Shown here in pieces: positions 24,971 through 34,130 of a stretch of 64,000 bases of DNA; the first letter of the stretch is position 1; every line of letters begins with the position of its first letter. The position numbers were made by a program, and so were the translations under genes. The notes under the pieces are model-generated. The model saw nothing but the letters and a program-made list of their open reading frames with translations, searched no databases and was not told where the DNA came from. Source of the stretch: QHCF01 sp003244275 (lineage in GTDB: Bacteria; Actinomycetota; Acidimicrobiia; Acidimicrobiales; QHCF01); the NCBI GenBank assembly GCA_036806345.1, contig DAIROT010000002.1, forward strand, positions 28,794 through 92,793, written 5' to 3'.

Positions 24971-26923
24971 GTGGCTCACAAGGCTGTCAGCAAGGCCCTC
25001 GGACGAGTGGTGGGAGCTCTGCCGGGCGGAGGCGAGGCTCGGGACGGCCAACGGATCATGGCCGAGGCCGTGGCTAGGGCCATCGCTACTCACAAGCACC
25101 TGGTGGTTCAGGCCGGGACCGGCACCGGTAAGTCGCTGGCCTACCTGGTTCCCGCCGTGCTCTCGGGCCAGCGGGTGGTGGTGGCCACCGCCACCAAGGC
25201 CCTCCAGGACCAGCTGGCCACCAAGGATCTCCCCTTCCTGGCGGCCCAGCTGCATCGACGTTTCAGCTATGCCGTCCTCAAGGGTCGCTCCAACTACCTC
25301 TGTCGCCAGCGGGCGATCGAGGTGGCCGGGCAGGGGGAACAGCTCAGCCTCGATGATGCCCAACCGGAGACCCTGGGCCAGGAGATCCGTCAACTGCTGG
25401 CCTGGGCCGAGCGATCGCCCACCGGGGACCGGGCCGAGCTGGCCTTCGAGCCTCGGCCCCAGGCATGGGGACAGCTCAGCGTGAGCGCCCAGGACTGCCC
25501 GGGTGCCGCTCGCTGCCCCTCGGGTGACGACTGCTTCACCGAGCGGGCCAGGGAGCGGGCCGCCGAGGCCGACGTGGTGGTAGTCAACCTCCACCTCTAC
25601 TGCGCCCACCTGGCCAGCGGTGGCCAGGTCCTGCCTGGGCACGACGTGGTGGTGTTCGACGAGGCCCACGAGCTGGAGGACGTGGCCAGTGAGACCCTGG
25701 GCGCCGAGGTGGGCGCCGGGCGGCTGCGGGCCCTGGCTCGCCAGCTGCGAGGCGCCCTGGGTGGAACGTCCCGGGCAGCGCAGGCGGCAGCATCGGAGCT
25801 GGCCAACCAGGTGGCAGACGCCGGCGACTCACTGGAGGCGGCCCTGGTCCCCCTGCGTGGACAGCGCCTCCTCCCCGAACTGGACGGCCAGCTGGTCGAT
25901 GCCGTAACCCTGACGGCTGGTCGCCTCGACCGGGCCATCGCCGCCCTGCGCCAGCAGGCCCTGGGGGACCAGGGCCAGAGTCACCAGGTGACGGACGACC
26001 AGGCCGCCACCCGGGCCTTGCTGGCAGCTACTCACCTGGCCGCCGATTTGGCACGGGTGACCTCTCCAGCCGTTGACCAGGTGGCCTGGGTAACCGAGCA
26101 GCCGCCAGTTGTGCTCAAGCTGGCGCTGGTGGATGTCGGGCCTCTGTTGGGAAGTTGTCTGTGGGACGAGGTGACGGCGGTACTCACCAGCGCCACCGTG
26201 CCGCCGGCCCTTCCGGTCAGACTTGGCCTGACCAAGTTCGACCACCTCGACGTGGGCAGCCCGTTCCCCTACCCGGACCACGGTCTGCTCTACTGCGCGA
26301 CGCATCTTCCCGACCGACGCCGGCCCGACGCCGACGCCGCCGTCCAACAGGAGCTGGCTCACCTGATACAAGCGGCTGGTGGACGCACGCTGGCGCTGTT
26401 CACCAGCCTTCGAACCCTGAAAGAGGCCGTGGAGGTCCTGCGGGAACGAGTCCCTTTTCGCATATTGGCGCAGTCGGACATGCCCAAGCCGGCTCTGTTG
26501 GAGGCGTTCGCCGCTGACGAGTCGACCTGCCTGTTTGCCACCCTGAGCTTCTGGCAGGGCGTGGACGTCCCCGGAGCCACCCTCTCACTGGTGGTCATCG
26601 ACAGAATCCCGTTTCCCCGTCCGGACGACCCACTGATGCAGGCCCGGCGGGAACGAGCCGGCCCCGGCGCCTTTCGCCTGGTCGACCTGAGTCGGGCGAC
26701 CACCCTGCTGGCCCAGGGAGCCGGGCGTCTCATTCGCAGCCGCGACGACCGTGGGGTGGTGGCCGTGCTCGACCGCCGGCTGGCCACCGCCAGCTACCGC
26801 TGGGACCTGGTGCGGGCGCTGCCACCCATGGCCCGCACCCGCCACCGCAGCGAGGTCGAAGCCTTCCTGGCCCATGCCCGCCAGATAGCGACTTCGGATT
26901 CAACTCTTGGACGTCCGGTGTAA
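24971..26923 (+). CDS. dinG: DinG-family ATP-dependent DNA helicase
   Basis: This 650-residue XPD-like superfamily 2 helicase has Walker A VQAGTGTGKSLAYLVPA, motif Ia VVVATATKALQDQL, motif II VVVFDEAHELEDVA and the C-terminal motifs IPFPRPDDPLM and QGAGRLIRSRDDRGVVAVLD. Four Cys (CRQR, DCPGAARCPSGDDC) lie between motifs Ia and II as in the Fe-S cluster of DinG/XPD proteins. It unwinds DNA in repair or at R-loops. The start is GTG at 24971, divergent from uppS and convergent with era. Confidence 0.93.
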   Translation: MAHKAVSKALGRVVGALPGGGEARDGQRIMAEAVARAIATHKHLVVQAGTGTGKSLAYLVPAVLSGQRVVVATATKALQDQLATKDLPFLAAQLHRRFSYAVLKGRSNYLCRQRAIEVAGQGEQLSLDDAQPETLGQEIRQLLAWAERSPTGDRAELAFEPRPQAWGQLSVSAQDCPGAARCPSGDDCFTERARERAAEADVVVVNLHLYCAHLASGGQVLPGHDVVVFDEAHELEDVASETLGAEVGAGRLRALARQLRGALGGTSRAAQAAASELANQVADAGDSLEAALVPLRGQRLLPELDGQLVDAVTLTAGRLDRAIAALRQQALGDQGQSHQVTDDQAATRALLAATHLAADLARVTSPAVDQVAWVTEQPPVVLKLALVDVGPLLGSCLWDEVTAVLTSATVPPALPVRLGLTKFDHLDVGSPFPYPDHGLLYCATHLPDRRRPDADAAVQQELAHLIQAAGGRTLALFTSLRTLKEAVEVLRERVPFRILAQSDMPKPALLEAFAADESTCLFATLSFWQGVDVPGATLSLVVIDRIPFPRPDDPLMQARRERAGPGAFRLVDLSRATTLLAQGAGRLIRSRDDRGVVAVLDRRLATASYRWDLVRALPPMARTRHRSEVEAFLAHARQIATSDSTLGRPV

Positions 26924-27015
26924 ATACCACTTGTGTAGTCTTACGAGGTGCCGCCTTCGAAGACGAGCGTCGACAAGGCTTGGAACCGTTCTGCGAGAGT
27001 GGTTCAGCAAGCTAG

Positions 27016-27032
27016 AGCCTGCAGAGCAGGCT
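27016..27032 (-). terminator. hairpin overlapping the era stop codon
   Basis: AGCCTGC and GCAGGCT form a 7-bp stem with loop AGA, between the convergent dinG and era genes. It includes part of the era TAG. There is no T-run, so it may act in both directions. Confidence 0.45.
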
Positions 27033-27885
27033 AACCGTACCCGAGGCGCTCCAAGGCCTGCGGGCGGCCCTGCCAGTCCTTGTCCACCTTGACGAACAGC
27101 TCGAGGTAAGCGCCCTCGGGAAGCTGGGCCCGCGTTGCTGTCCCCACCGCCTTGAGGACCTGGCCGTGGTGGCCGATGACTATGCCCTTCTGAGAGTCCC
27201 TCTCGACCAGGATCTCGCAGCGGATGCGGGGCCACTCCCACTCGGTTACCCGGCAGGCGACCGAGTGGGGCAGTTCCTCCCTGGTCACCGCCAGCAGCTG
27301 CTCGCGCACCAGCTCGGCCACCCAGAAAGCCTCGGCCATGTCGGTCACCATGTCGTCCGGGTAGTACTGGGGGCCCTCGGGCAGCCGGCCCACGATCTCG
27401 TCGACCAGCTCCTCGACCCCCTCCCCGGTGACCGCCGAGACGGCGTGGTAGCTCGACAGTTCGAGGGGGGCGGCCGCCGCCAGCTGGGACAGGACCGCGG
27501 CTCGGGCCGACAGGTCGACCTTGTTCACCACCAAGATGGAGTCTGGGGGCGTGCGGGCGGCGATGAAGCGGTCTCCCCTTCCGAGGGGGGCGGTGGCATC
27601 AATCATCAGCACAACCACGTCCACCCCGTCGAGGGCACCCACCGCTGAGGCGTTGAGGTGCTCACCCAACAAGGTCCGGGGCTTGTGGATGCCGGGCGTG
27701 TCCACCATTACCAGCTGGGCACCGGGGCGGTTGAGCACTCCCCTCACCTGGTTGCGGGTGGTGTTGGGCTTGTCCGAGGTGATCGACACCTTGGTGCCGA
27801 GGATCTGGTTGACCAGGGTGGACTTGCCGACGTTGGGCCGCCCAACGACGGTGGCAAAGCCAGAGCGGAAGCCGGGCTCAGCCAT
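27031..27885 (-). CDS. era: GTPase Era, 30S ribosome assembly factor
   Basis: The protein is about 284 residues from the ATG at 27885 (MAEPGFRSGFATVVGRPNVG). The GTPase motifs are G1 GRPNVGKST, G2 TRNQ, G3 DTPG and G4 NKVD. The C-terminal KH domain has RCEILVERDSQKGIVIGHHG. Era binds the 3' end of 16S rRNA during small-subunit maturation. Another in-frame start 24 nt upstream is possible. It is the last gene of the phoH-ybeY-CBS-era group. Confidence 0.95.
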   Translation of the reverse strand: MAEPGFRSGFATVVGRPNVGKSTLVNQILGTKVSITSDKPNTTRNQVRGVLNRPGAQLVMVDTPGIHKPRTLLGEHLNASAVGALDGVDVVVLMIDATAPLGRGDRFIAARTPPDSILVVNKVDLSARAAVLSQLAAAAPLELSSYHAVSAVTGEGVEELVDEIVGRLPEGPQYYPDDMVTDMAEAFWVAELVREQLLAVTREELPHSVACRVTEWEWPRIRCEILVERDSQKGIVIGHHGQVLKAVGTATRAQLPEGAYLELFVKVDKDWQGRPQALERLGYG

Positions 27886-27940
27886 CGCCGGGACCCGCAG
27901 GATCAGCACGCGCTCGTCCGGTCACCTGGCCACCAGGTCG

Positions 27941-29212
27941 TCAGTCCCCATCGGCTGCCGCCACCCTGGCGATCCGGACCCGGCCAATTCGGCGACCCTG
28001 GACCTTCTCCGCCACCAGACGGTGGCCGTCGGCCTCGGCCACCTCACCCTCGGTCGGGATGTGACCGAGGAGGTTGAACACCAGGCCGCCGACCGTGTCC
28101 CAGTCGCCAGCCGGCAGGTCGGCATGGAGCAGGTCGTTGACCTCGTCGATGGGCATCCTGGCGTTGACCCGATACTCCCCGTTGGCCATGGGCTCGATCA
28201 GCGGCTCCTCCACGTCGAACTCGTCGACGATGTCGCCCACCAGCTCCTCGATGAGGTCCTCCAGGGTCACCAGGCCGGTGGTATCGCCGTATTCGTCGAT
28301 GACGACGGCCATGTGGAACTTTTGCGACTGCATCTCGCGCATCAGCTCGGCCACCCGCTTGGTCTCGGGCACGAAATGAGCCTCTCGCATCCGCTCGCGC
28401 ACCGCCAGGTCGAGCCGGCCCTCGCGGTCTGCCCGCATGAGGTCTTTGGCGTACACGATGCCCAAGATGTCGTCCATCTGCTGGCCATAGACCGGGATGC
28501 GGCTGTAGCCGGCCGACATGGCCACCTCGATCACCTCGCGCACCGGGCGACTTCCCTGGACGGTCACCATGTCGGGCCGAGGCACCATCACCTCTCGGGC
28601 CACGGTGTCACCGAACTCGATGATCGAGTGGATGAGGGCCCGTTCCTCGGTCTCGATCACCTCCTCCTCCATGGCCATGTCGGCCATGGCCAACAGCTCC
28701 CGCTCGGAGACATAGGCCCCCTTGCGGACGGTGCCACCAGGCAGGATCCGGTTGGCCAGGCCGATCAGTACCCCCGAGACCAGGCGGACCGGTGGGAAGC
28801 GGATAACCGCGTTCACCAACGGGGCGGCGAACAGGGCCGACCGTTCCGGATGCTGGACCGCCCAGTTCTTAGGGGCGGCTTCGGCCAGGACGAAGATGAC
28901 CACTACCTCGAAGGCGGTGGCGGCGGCCACCCCGAATGCGCCGAACAGGTGCTCGGAGACCACCCCCACCAGGGTGGCCGCCACCAGCTGGCAGAGCAGG
29001 ACCATCAACAAGATGGGATTGAGGAAGCGTTCTGGGTGCTCGATCAGGCGCACCAGCACGGCCGCCCCCCGCCTTCCCTCCTCGTCGAGGGTCACCGCCT
29101 TCACCCGGCTCATGCGGGTGAGGCTGGTCTCGGCCAGAGCCAGGATCCCCGAGAACGCAAGGAGGACCACGATAACGATGAGCAGCACCGCGTCGGTGCC
29201 CCGCAGGTGCAT
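27941..29212 (-). CDS. CNNM/CorC-type membrane protein with CBS and transporter-associated domains
   Basis: This 423-residue protein has an N-terminal CNNM (DUF21) domain with about four transmembrane helices (from VLLIVIVVLLAFSGILALAE). Two CBS domains follow (MVPRPDMVTVQGSRPVREVI and FHMAVVIDEYGDTTGLVTLE), then a CorC/HlyC C-terminal domain (MANGEYRVNARMPIDEVNDL). Such proteins are linked to magnesium or other cation efflux and CBS nucleotide sensing. The ATG overlaps the last base of the ybeY stop, so the two are coupled. Confidence 0.9.
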   Translation of the reverse strand: MHLRGTDAVLLIVIVVLLAFSGILALAETSLTRMSRVKAVTLDEEGRRGAAVLVRLIEHPERFLNPILLMVLLCQLVAATLVGVVSEHLFGAFGVAAATAFEVVVIFVLAEAAPKNWAVQHPERSALFAAPLVNAVIRFPPVRLVSGVLIGLANRILPGGTVRKGAYVSERELLAMADMAMEEEVIETEERALIHSIIEFGDTVAREVMVPRPDMVTVQGSRPVREVIEVAMSAGYSRIPVYGQQMDDILGIVYAKDLMRADREGRLDLAVRERMREAHFVPETKRVAELMREMQSQKFHMAVVIDEYGDTTGLVTLEDLIEELVGDIVDEFDVEEPLIEPMANGEYRVNARMPIDEVNDLLHADLPAGDWDTVGGLVFNLLGHIPTEGEVAEADGHRLVAEKVQGRRIGRVRIARVAAADGD

Positions 29213-29739
29213 CAGCAGGTGCGGCAGGACGTGCGGCGGTCTGTGCGGCGGTCTGTGCGGCGGTCTGTGCGGCGGTCAGCCAAGAGCTGGCACTCCCGCT
29301 CCTCCATGGCCGCCGCCTCGGTCTCATCCTCGTGGTCCATGCCCCGCAGGTGGAGGATGCCATGGACGACCAAGAGCGCGATCTCGTCGTCCAGGGACTG
29401 GCCATGGTCGGCGGCATTGGCTACCGCCACTGCCGGGCAGATCACCACGTCACCCAGCATCACCGGCTGCTCGCCGGGAGCGTCTGCGTTGCTCACCTGC
29501 TCGGCGCCCGGCTGCCCGGCGCCCGGCTGCTCGTCAATGGGGAAGGACAGCACGTCGGTGGGCCCCGACCGGCCCCGAAACCGCTGATTGAGGTCGGCCA
29601 TGACCGCCTCACTCACGAACGCCAGCGACAGCTCACCCTGAGCCTCCTCGGCATCCAACACTCGCCCGGCCAGCTCTGCCCACTCCTCCAGGTCGAGCGG
29701 CTGATCCTCCTGCTCGTCAGAGGTCAGCACCTCGTTCAT
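29212..29739 (-). CDS. ybeY: endoribonuclease YbeY, rRNA maturation factor
   Basis: This 175-residue metalloprotein has the zinc site HGILHLRGMDH (three His) and the strand-helix core ELSLAFVSEAVMADLNQRFR, GPTDVLSFPID and VMLGDVVICPAVA. It processes rRNA and takes part in ribosome quality control. An insertion (GAGQPGAEQVSNADAPGEQ) separates two core strands. The C-terminus ends in four near-identical Arg-Arg-Thr-Asp-type units plus SCRTC, coded by a 12-nt tandem repeat, which is not normal for the family. It overlaps phoH by 4 nt. Confidence 0.92.
   Translation of the reverse strand: MNEVLTSDEQEDQPLDLEEWAELAGRVLDAEEAQGELSLAFVSEAVMADLNQRFRGRSGPTDVLSFPIDEQPGAGQPGAEQVSNADAPGEQPVMLGDVVICPAVAVANAADHGQSLDDEIALLVVHGILHLRGMDHEDETEAAAMEERECQLLADRRTDRRTDRRTDRRTSCRTC
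29231..29278 (-). repeat. 12-nt tandem repeat, four copies, in the 3' end of ybeY
   Basis: GTGCGGCGGTCT is repeated three times exactly and a fourth time with one change on the plus strand. On the coding strand it gives RRTD units. The repeat keeps the frame and abuts the start of the next gene. Confidence 0.95.
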
Positions 29740-30755
29740 ACGCCGGGACCCCGTTCGTAGGCCCTCACTATGTCGGCCACGATACGGTGGCGCACCACGT
29801 CGCGCTGGCTGAGTCGCACGAAGGCCAAGCCCTCGATCCCGCCCAGGAGGTCCTCCAGACCGGCCAGGCCGGAGCGCCTCCCAGCCAGGTCGGTCTGGGT
29901 GTCGTCGCCGGTTACCACCGCCTGCGAGTTGAACCCGATACGGGTGAGGAACATCTTCATCTGCTCGGGAGTGGTGTTCTGCGCCTCGTCGAGGATCACG
30001 AAGCTGGAGTTGAGCGTCCTACCTCGCATGAAGGCCAGCGGGGCCACCTCGATGGCTCCCCGATCGACCAGGCGGGCCATCCCCTCGGGCTCGACCATGT
30101 CGTAGAGGGCGTCGTAGAGGGGCCGCAGGTAGGGATCGACCTTGGCCATGAGATCCCCCGGCAGGAAGCCCAGCCGCTCCCCGGCCTCCACCGCCGGGCG
30201 GGTGAGAATGATGCGGCTGACCTTCTTGGCCTGGAGAGCCTGCACCGCCAGGGCCACCGCCAGGTAGGACTTGCCGGTCCCGGCCGGACCGATTCCCACG
30301 GTAATGACGTTGGCGGTGATGGCGTCGGCATAGCGCTTCTGGCCTGCGGTCTTGGGCCGGACCGTACGGCCTCGGGCCGAGCGCAGGAGCTCGGTGGTCA
30401 GCACCTCGGAGGGCCGCTCGTCGGCCTTGACCATGTCGATGGTGCGCCCGACATTGGCTCGATCCAGCCCCTGCCCGGCCTCCAGCAGCAGGACCAGCTC
30501 CTCGAAGAGCCGACCCACTCGCTCGGCCTCACCACCCTCCACCGTGATCTCGTTGCCCCGCACCATGATGGTGGCCCCCCCGAAGGCATCCTCCACCAAG
30601 CGCAGCAACTCGTCGTGTTGGCCAAGCAGGCCTACCATGAGATGGTTGCCGGGTACGAGGATCTTGACCTGGGTCGAGTGCACGGAGCTCGTCTCGAAGT
30701 TTAGCCCGAGTTTGCCTGGACGAGGCCGGCCGCCGTCCAGAGAGCGATCACTCAA
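29736..30755 (-). CDS. phoH: PhoH-family ATPase
   Basis: This 339-residue protein has an N-terminal KH-like segment (DAFGGATIMVRGNEITVEGG), Walker A GIGPAGTGKSYLAVALAVQA, the PhoH segment TRPAVEAGERLGFLPGDL, Walker B FVILDEAQNTTPEQMKMFLT, and TGDDTQTDL. PhoH proteins are RNA-linked ATPases, nearly always beside ybeY, and probably act in RNA metabolism or ribosome maturation. It overlaps rfaE1 by 4 nt at its start and ybeY by 4 nt at its end. Confidence 0.93.
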   Translation of the reverse strand: MSDRSLDGGRPRPGKLGLNFETSSVHSTQVKILVPGNHLMVGLLGQHDELLRLVEDAFGGATIMVRGNEITVEGGEAERVGRLFEELVLLLEAGQGLDRANVGRTIDMVKADERPSEVLTTELLRSARGRTVRPKTAGQKRYADAITANVITVGIGPAGTGKSYLAVALAVQALQAKKVSRIILTRPAVEAGERLGFLPGDLMAKVDPYLRPLYDALYDMVEPEGMARLVDRGAIEVAPLAFMRGRTLNSSFVILDEAQNTTPEQMKMFLTRIGFNSQAVVTGDDTQTDLAGRRSGLAGLEDLLGGIEGLAFVRLSQRDVVRHRIVADIVRAYERGPGV

Positions 30756-31735
30756 TCCGCCAGCTCGGCCAGCGTCACCGTAGAGGTACCCACCTTGCCC
30801 ACCGCCACGCCCGCAGCCACGGTGGCCAGGTGGGCGGCGGCAGGAAGACTGGCCCCGCTGGCCAGTGCCAGAGCCAGGCTACTGGCCACTGTGTCACCTG
30901 CTCCGGTGACATCGAAGACCTTGCGGGCGGTCGCCTCGATGTGCAATGGAGCGACTCCTGGGGCGGAGACGAACAGTGTCATTCCCTGGGCGCCCCGAGT
31001 GATCAGCACCGCCGTTCCTCCCAGCTTCTCGAGCAGATCTCTTCCAGCCCGACAGAGGTCGTCTTCGTCGGCGATGCGCAGGCCGGCCGCCCGTCCTGCC
31101 TCTTCGAGGTTGGGCGTGACCACGGTCGCCCCCTGGTACCTGGCATAGTCGACTCCCTTGGTGTCGACCACCACAGGTATGCGCTGCTTCGCGGCCGCGG
31201 CGATCAGATCCCGGGCCAGGCGAGACGAGATCACGCCCTTGCCGTAGTCCGAGATGACCACCGCCTCCGCGCTGGCAATCTGGCACCCGGCCCACTCCCA
31301 AAGGGCCGCCTCGACGCCCTGACCAAGGGGGACACAGGTCTCCCTGTCGGCCCTGACCACCTGCTGGAAACCGGCCACTATGCGGGTCTTGGTCGTGGTG
31401 GGGCGCGTATCGTCGGTCACGACTCCATCGGTGTTCAAACCCTGCTCTTGCAGTCGAGCCCTCAGTTGCTCGGCCGACGTGTCCTGACCCACCACGCCTC
31501 CCAGCAGGACCCTGCCACCCAGGGCCATGATCCCGGCTGCGGTATTGGCCGCCCCACCGGGCACGGTGCTGTGGCCCGCCACCTTGACCACCGGGACGGG
31601 CGCCTCGGGTGAGATGCGGTGCACATCTCCCCAGATGTACTCGTCGAGCATGAGATCGCCCATGATCAGCACAGTGGTGCCGGCAAAGTGGGAGACGATC
31701 GACTCGATACGCGGGTCAGCCACCGCCGTACTCAC
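30752..31735 (-). CDS. rfaE1: heptose 7-phosphate kinase, RfaE1/HldA-type PfkB sugar kinase
   Basis: This 327-residue ribokinase-fold kinase has the RfaE1 opening VLIMGDLMLDEYIWGDVHRI followed by SPEAPVPVVKV, then PGGAANTAAGIMALGG, and the catalytic anion-hole motif FDVTGAGDTVASSLALAL. It matches the kinase half of HldE, which phosphorylates D-glycero-beta-D-manno-heptose 7-phosphate on the way to ADP-heptose. The adjacent upstream gene is the matching nucleotidyltransferase but is frameshifted. It runs into phoH with a 4-nt overlap, so it heads or joins that operon. Confidence 0.85.
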   Translation of the reverse strand: MSTAVADPRIESIVSHFAGTTVLIMGDLMLDEYIWGDVHRISPEAPVPVVKVAGHSTVPGGAANTAAGIMALGGRVLLGGVVGQDTSAEQLRARLQEQGLNTDGVVTDDTRPTTTKTRIVAGFQQVVRADRETCVPLGQGVEAALWEWAGCQIASAEAVVISDYGKGVISSRLARDLIAAAAKQRIPVVVDTKGVDYARYQGATVVTPNLEEAGRAAGLRIADEDDLCRAGRDLLEKLGGTAVLITRGAQGMTLFVSAPGVAPLHIEATARKVFDVTGAGDTVASSLALALASGASLPAAAHLATVAAGVAVGKVGTSTVTLAELAD

Positions 31736-31750
31736 CGCTCCGAGGGCACC

Positions 31751-32220
31751 TCAGGACGGCAGGCTCGCCCTCACCCGGCCCATCAACGAGGATGTCGAGC
31801 GCTCGGGGACGAGGGGCAGGAACTCCACTCGTCCCCCGTAGGCCTCCACCGTTGCCATCTCCGGTATGGGCATTCCATGAGGGGGGGCATAATCGGCCCC
31901 CTTGCAATGAACGTCGGGTCGGAGCCGGGCCAGTGGACGCTCGGGTGTCATGTCGGAGAAGATCACCGCCAGCGTTACCACCTCCAGCGCGGCGATCAGG
32001 GGGCCCGCTCGGCCACCGGCACGAACGGGCGGCCGCTTCCCTTCAACGCACGCACTGCCTCGTCGTCGTTGATCCCGACAACCAGCACGTCCCCCAAACG
32101 GCGGGCTGCCTCCAGGCTGCGCAGGTGCCCGACGTGCAGCACGTCGAAGCAGCCGTTGGTCCAGACCACGACCTTGCCGTCCTGACGCCAGCGTTGGCGC
32201 TGAGCGATGAGCGCCTACAT
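31751..32220 (-). pseudogene. rfaE2: heptose 1-phosphate adenylyltransferase RfaE2, frameshifted
   Basis: The first part reads KVVVWTNGCFDVLHVGHLRS (nucleotidyltransferase HxGH motif), LGDVLVVGINDDEAVRALKG and RPFVPVAERAP, then TGA. In the next frame the family sequence resumes at LIAALEVVTLAVIFSDMTPE, LRPDVHCKGADY and VEAYGGRVEFLPLVPERSTS, ending at 31751. The break lies near 31997-32006 in a GGGGGCCC run, where one base seems missing. An ATG at 32220 is followed at once by TAG, where GAG would give a normal start. It is therefore either a real two-hit pseudogene or assembly error. The intact enzyme would adenylylate heptose 1-phosphate. Confidence 0.8.
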
Positions 32221-32270
32221 CGAGACCAGCTTCGCCGTGCCTCCTGGGAGTGGGGCGGATAGCGCCGGCG

Positions 32271-34130
32271 TCACCGGGATGAGCTTCGTGCGGTGCCTCG
32301 GGCGACGCCGGGCCCCAGCTTCACCGACGAGCCTGGGCGCCGACGGGGAGAGGGCGGCGGTGCCTGTTCCCCGGGCCTTCTCCCGGGCAGGATCGGCCCC
32401 TTGGGCCGCCTCAGAGACGGGGCTGGCTCCACCGGGGGTTCCTCGGAGAGCTCGAGGTCCTCTTCCTCCTCGATCGGGGCAGCCTGACCCCGCACCGGCA
32501 GGCGCCGGCGCACGGTCTGCATCTCCCTGGTGAGGTCCTCGAGGCGCTCAGCCACCAGGCGGCTGGCCTCCAACAGCTCCTCCGACCCCGACCCATCGGG
32601 GCCGGTCCCGCCACCCAGGGCCTCGAGGGCCGAGCAGGCGTCGGCCAGGCGGTCCCGGATGCCGGTCAGCTTGAGGGCGGTGGCCTTCTCCGTCTTGTGC
32701 AGGGCGGCAACCTCTTCCCCCAGCCCATCCAGACGCTCGTTCAGACGACCGGTCAGCAGCTTGAGGGCGGTGCCCTTCTCAGCCTTGAGCAGGGCTCCGA
32801 TCTCCCCACTCAGGGTATCCAGGCGTCCACCCATGCCGTCCTGCTCAGACAGCTCCTGGGTCAACACGTCCAGGCGCTTCTCGAGTCGCCGGCTCATGGA
32901 GCGCTGCTCAGCCCTGAACTCCTCCTGAAGGCGCTGGACCACCGCCTCCTCGGTCTCCTTGAGCTGCCCAGCGACGCCCGACACGGTGGCGTCGATGGAC
33001 TCTTCCAACCGTTCGTGCAGAGCCCTCTCCATCGGCTCCAAGGAGGCCACGATGGCCGTTTGGGCCTTGGCCGCCAGCTCCGGCGACAAACTGGCCCGTA
33101 GCCATGCCTGCTCGTCCTTCACCGCCGCGCCGAGGGACTGCTCCACGCCGTCGAGGCGGCGCAAAACCCGTCGTCCCAACTCGTCGGTCCGCTCCTCCAC
33201 CGCATCGATCGACGGCAGGCGGATGGTGCCGTCAGCCAGGCCCCTGAGCGTCCGCCCCAGGGCGTCGGAAGCATGGGCCAGTTCCCGCAGACCGCCCTGA
33301 ACCCCCAGCAAGCCTCGTTGGACCTCTCCCAACCGACGCTCGATCACCTCCCCGGCCGCGTCGTCGTTCCAGCCCACCCCGGAAGTCACCCGCTCAGGAG
33401 TCTCGGGGGCGGGCTCGTCGTGAGGCGCAGGCTGGGGACGGGGCTCATAACGAGGCGCGGGATCGGGCGCGGGACCGGGCTCGGGCCGAGAGGAACGCTC
33501 TGGACTCGCTTCTTCGACCCTCCCGGGCGCCCTTTCCCAGGGGCGGGTCTCGTAGGAACCGTCGCCCAGGTTGGGCCGATCGGGCTCGGGCGGGGCCGAA
33601 AGCTCGGGCCTCGCCCCGGACGGCCCGGCCGGCAACGCCGGCTCACCAACCCCCGACCCTGCCGGGCGACGGTCGATGAGCCCCTCGGCCACCAGCTCTC
33701 TAAACGATGACGATGCTCCCGACAGCGTCTCTATACGCAGGGCCATGGCCGCCAGAGAAGCCTGAATAGCCTCATCGCGCGCCCTCTGGGCCCGCAGCGC
33801 CTCGGCCTCCTCGGTCGGTCGTGGCGGTGCAGCAGATCCGGACCCTGCGGCCGGGCGGGACCCTGCAGCCGCCCCGGACCCTGCAGCCGCCCCGGACCCT
33901 GCGGCCGGGCGGGACTCGTTGTCCGCCTGGGGTTGCGGGTCTGATGCCACGCCGGGTGCTCCCTGGCTCCCCCGGCCCGAATCCCCGGTTCCAGACGGTC
34001 CCGAGGGAAGCCCCTCGTGCGCCGCTTGCGGCTGGCCGGTCACCTCCGGCTCCGGGTCGCCGGCCGGGCCAGCGCTGTTCTCCGGCTCTCCGGCCGTTCG
34101 ACCTCCCCGCCAGACGCGCGGCGTCCTCAT
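32271..34130 (-). CDS. large coiled-coil protein of unknown function
   Basis: This 619-residue protein has no signal peptide or transmembrane helix. The first 110 residues are low in complexity, with an Ala/Gly/Ser repeat near residues 80-100 (AAGSGAAAGS units). From about 240 to 530 it is mostly helical with heptad character (ERRLGEVQRGLLGVQGGLRE, HERLEESIDATVSGVAG, RRLEKRLDVLTQELSEQD). It contains a duplicated segment, LLKAEKGTALKL and LHKTEKATALKL, 36 residues apart. The tail is basic and Pro-rich. A scaffold or cytoskeletal role is plausible only by analogy. It is upstream of rfaE2 by 50 nt. Confidence 0.65.
   Translation of the reverse strand: MRTPRVWRGGRTAGEPENSAGPAGDPEPEVTGQPQAAHEGLPSGPSGTGDSGRGSQGAPGVASDPQPQADNESRPAAGSGAAAGSGAAAGSRPAAGSGSAAPPRPTEEAEALRAQRARDEAIQASLAAMALRIETLSGASSSFRELVAEGLIDRRPAGSGVGEPALPAGPSGARPELSAPPEPDRPNLGDGSYETRPWERAPGRVEEASPERSSRPEPGPAPDPAPRYEPRPQPAPHDEPAPETPERVTSGVGWNDDAAGEVIERRLGEVQRGLLGVQGGLRELAHASDALGRTLRGLADGTIRLPSIDAVEERTDELGRRVLRRLDGVEQSLGAAVKDEQAWLRASLSPELAAKAQTAIVASLEPMERALHERLEESIDATVSGVAGQLKETEEAVVQRLQEEFRAEQRSMSRRLEKRLDVLTQELSEQDGMGGRLDTLSGEIGALLKAEKGTALKLLTGRLNERLDGLGEEVAALHKTEKATALKLTGIRDRLADACSALEALGGGTGPDGSGSEELLEASRLVAERLEDLTREMQTVRRRLPVRGQAAPIEEEEDLELSEEPPVEPAPSLRRPKGPILPGRRPGEQAPPPSPRRRPGSSVKLGPGVARGTARSSSR

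Noticed and set aside
27521..29587. 688-codon open frame on the plus strand opposite era, the CBS protein and ybeY
   Set aside because: The opposite strand carries three unmistakable conserved genes; this frame is a high-GC shadow rich in His, Gln and Asp.
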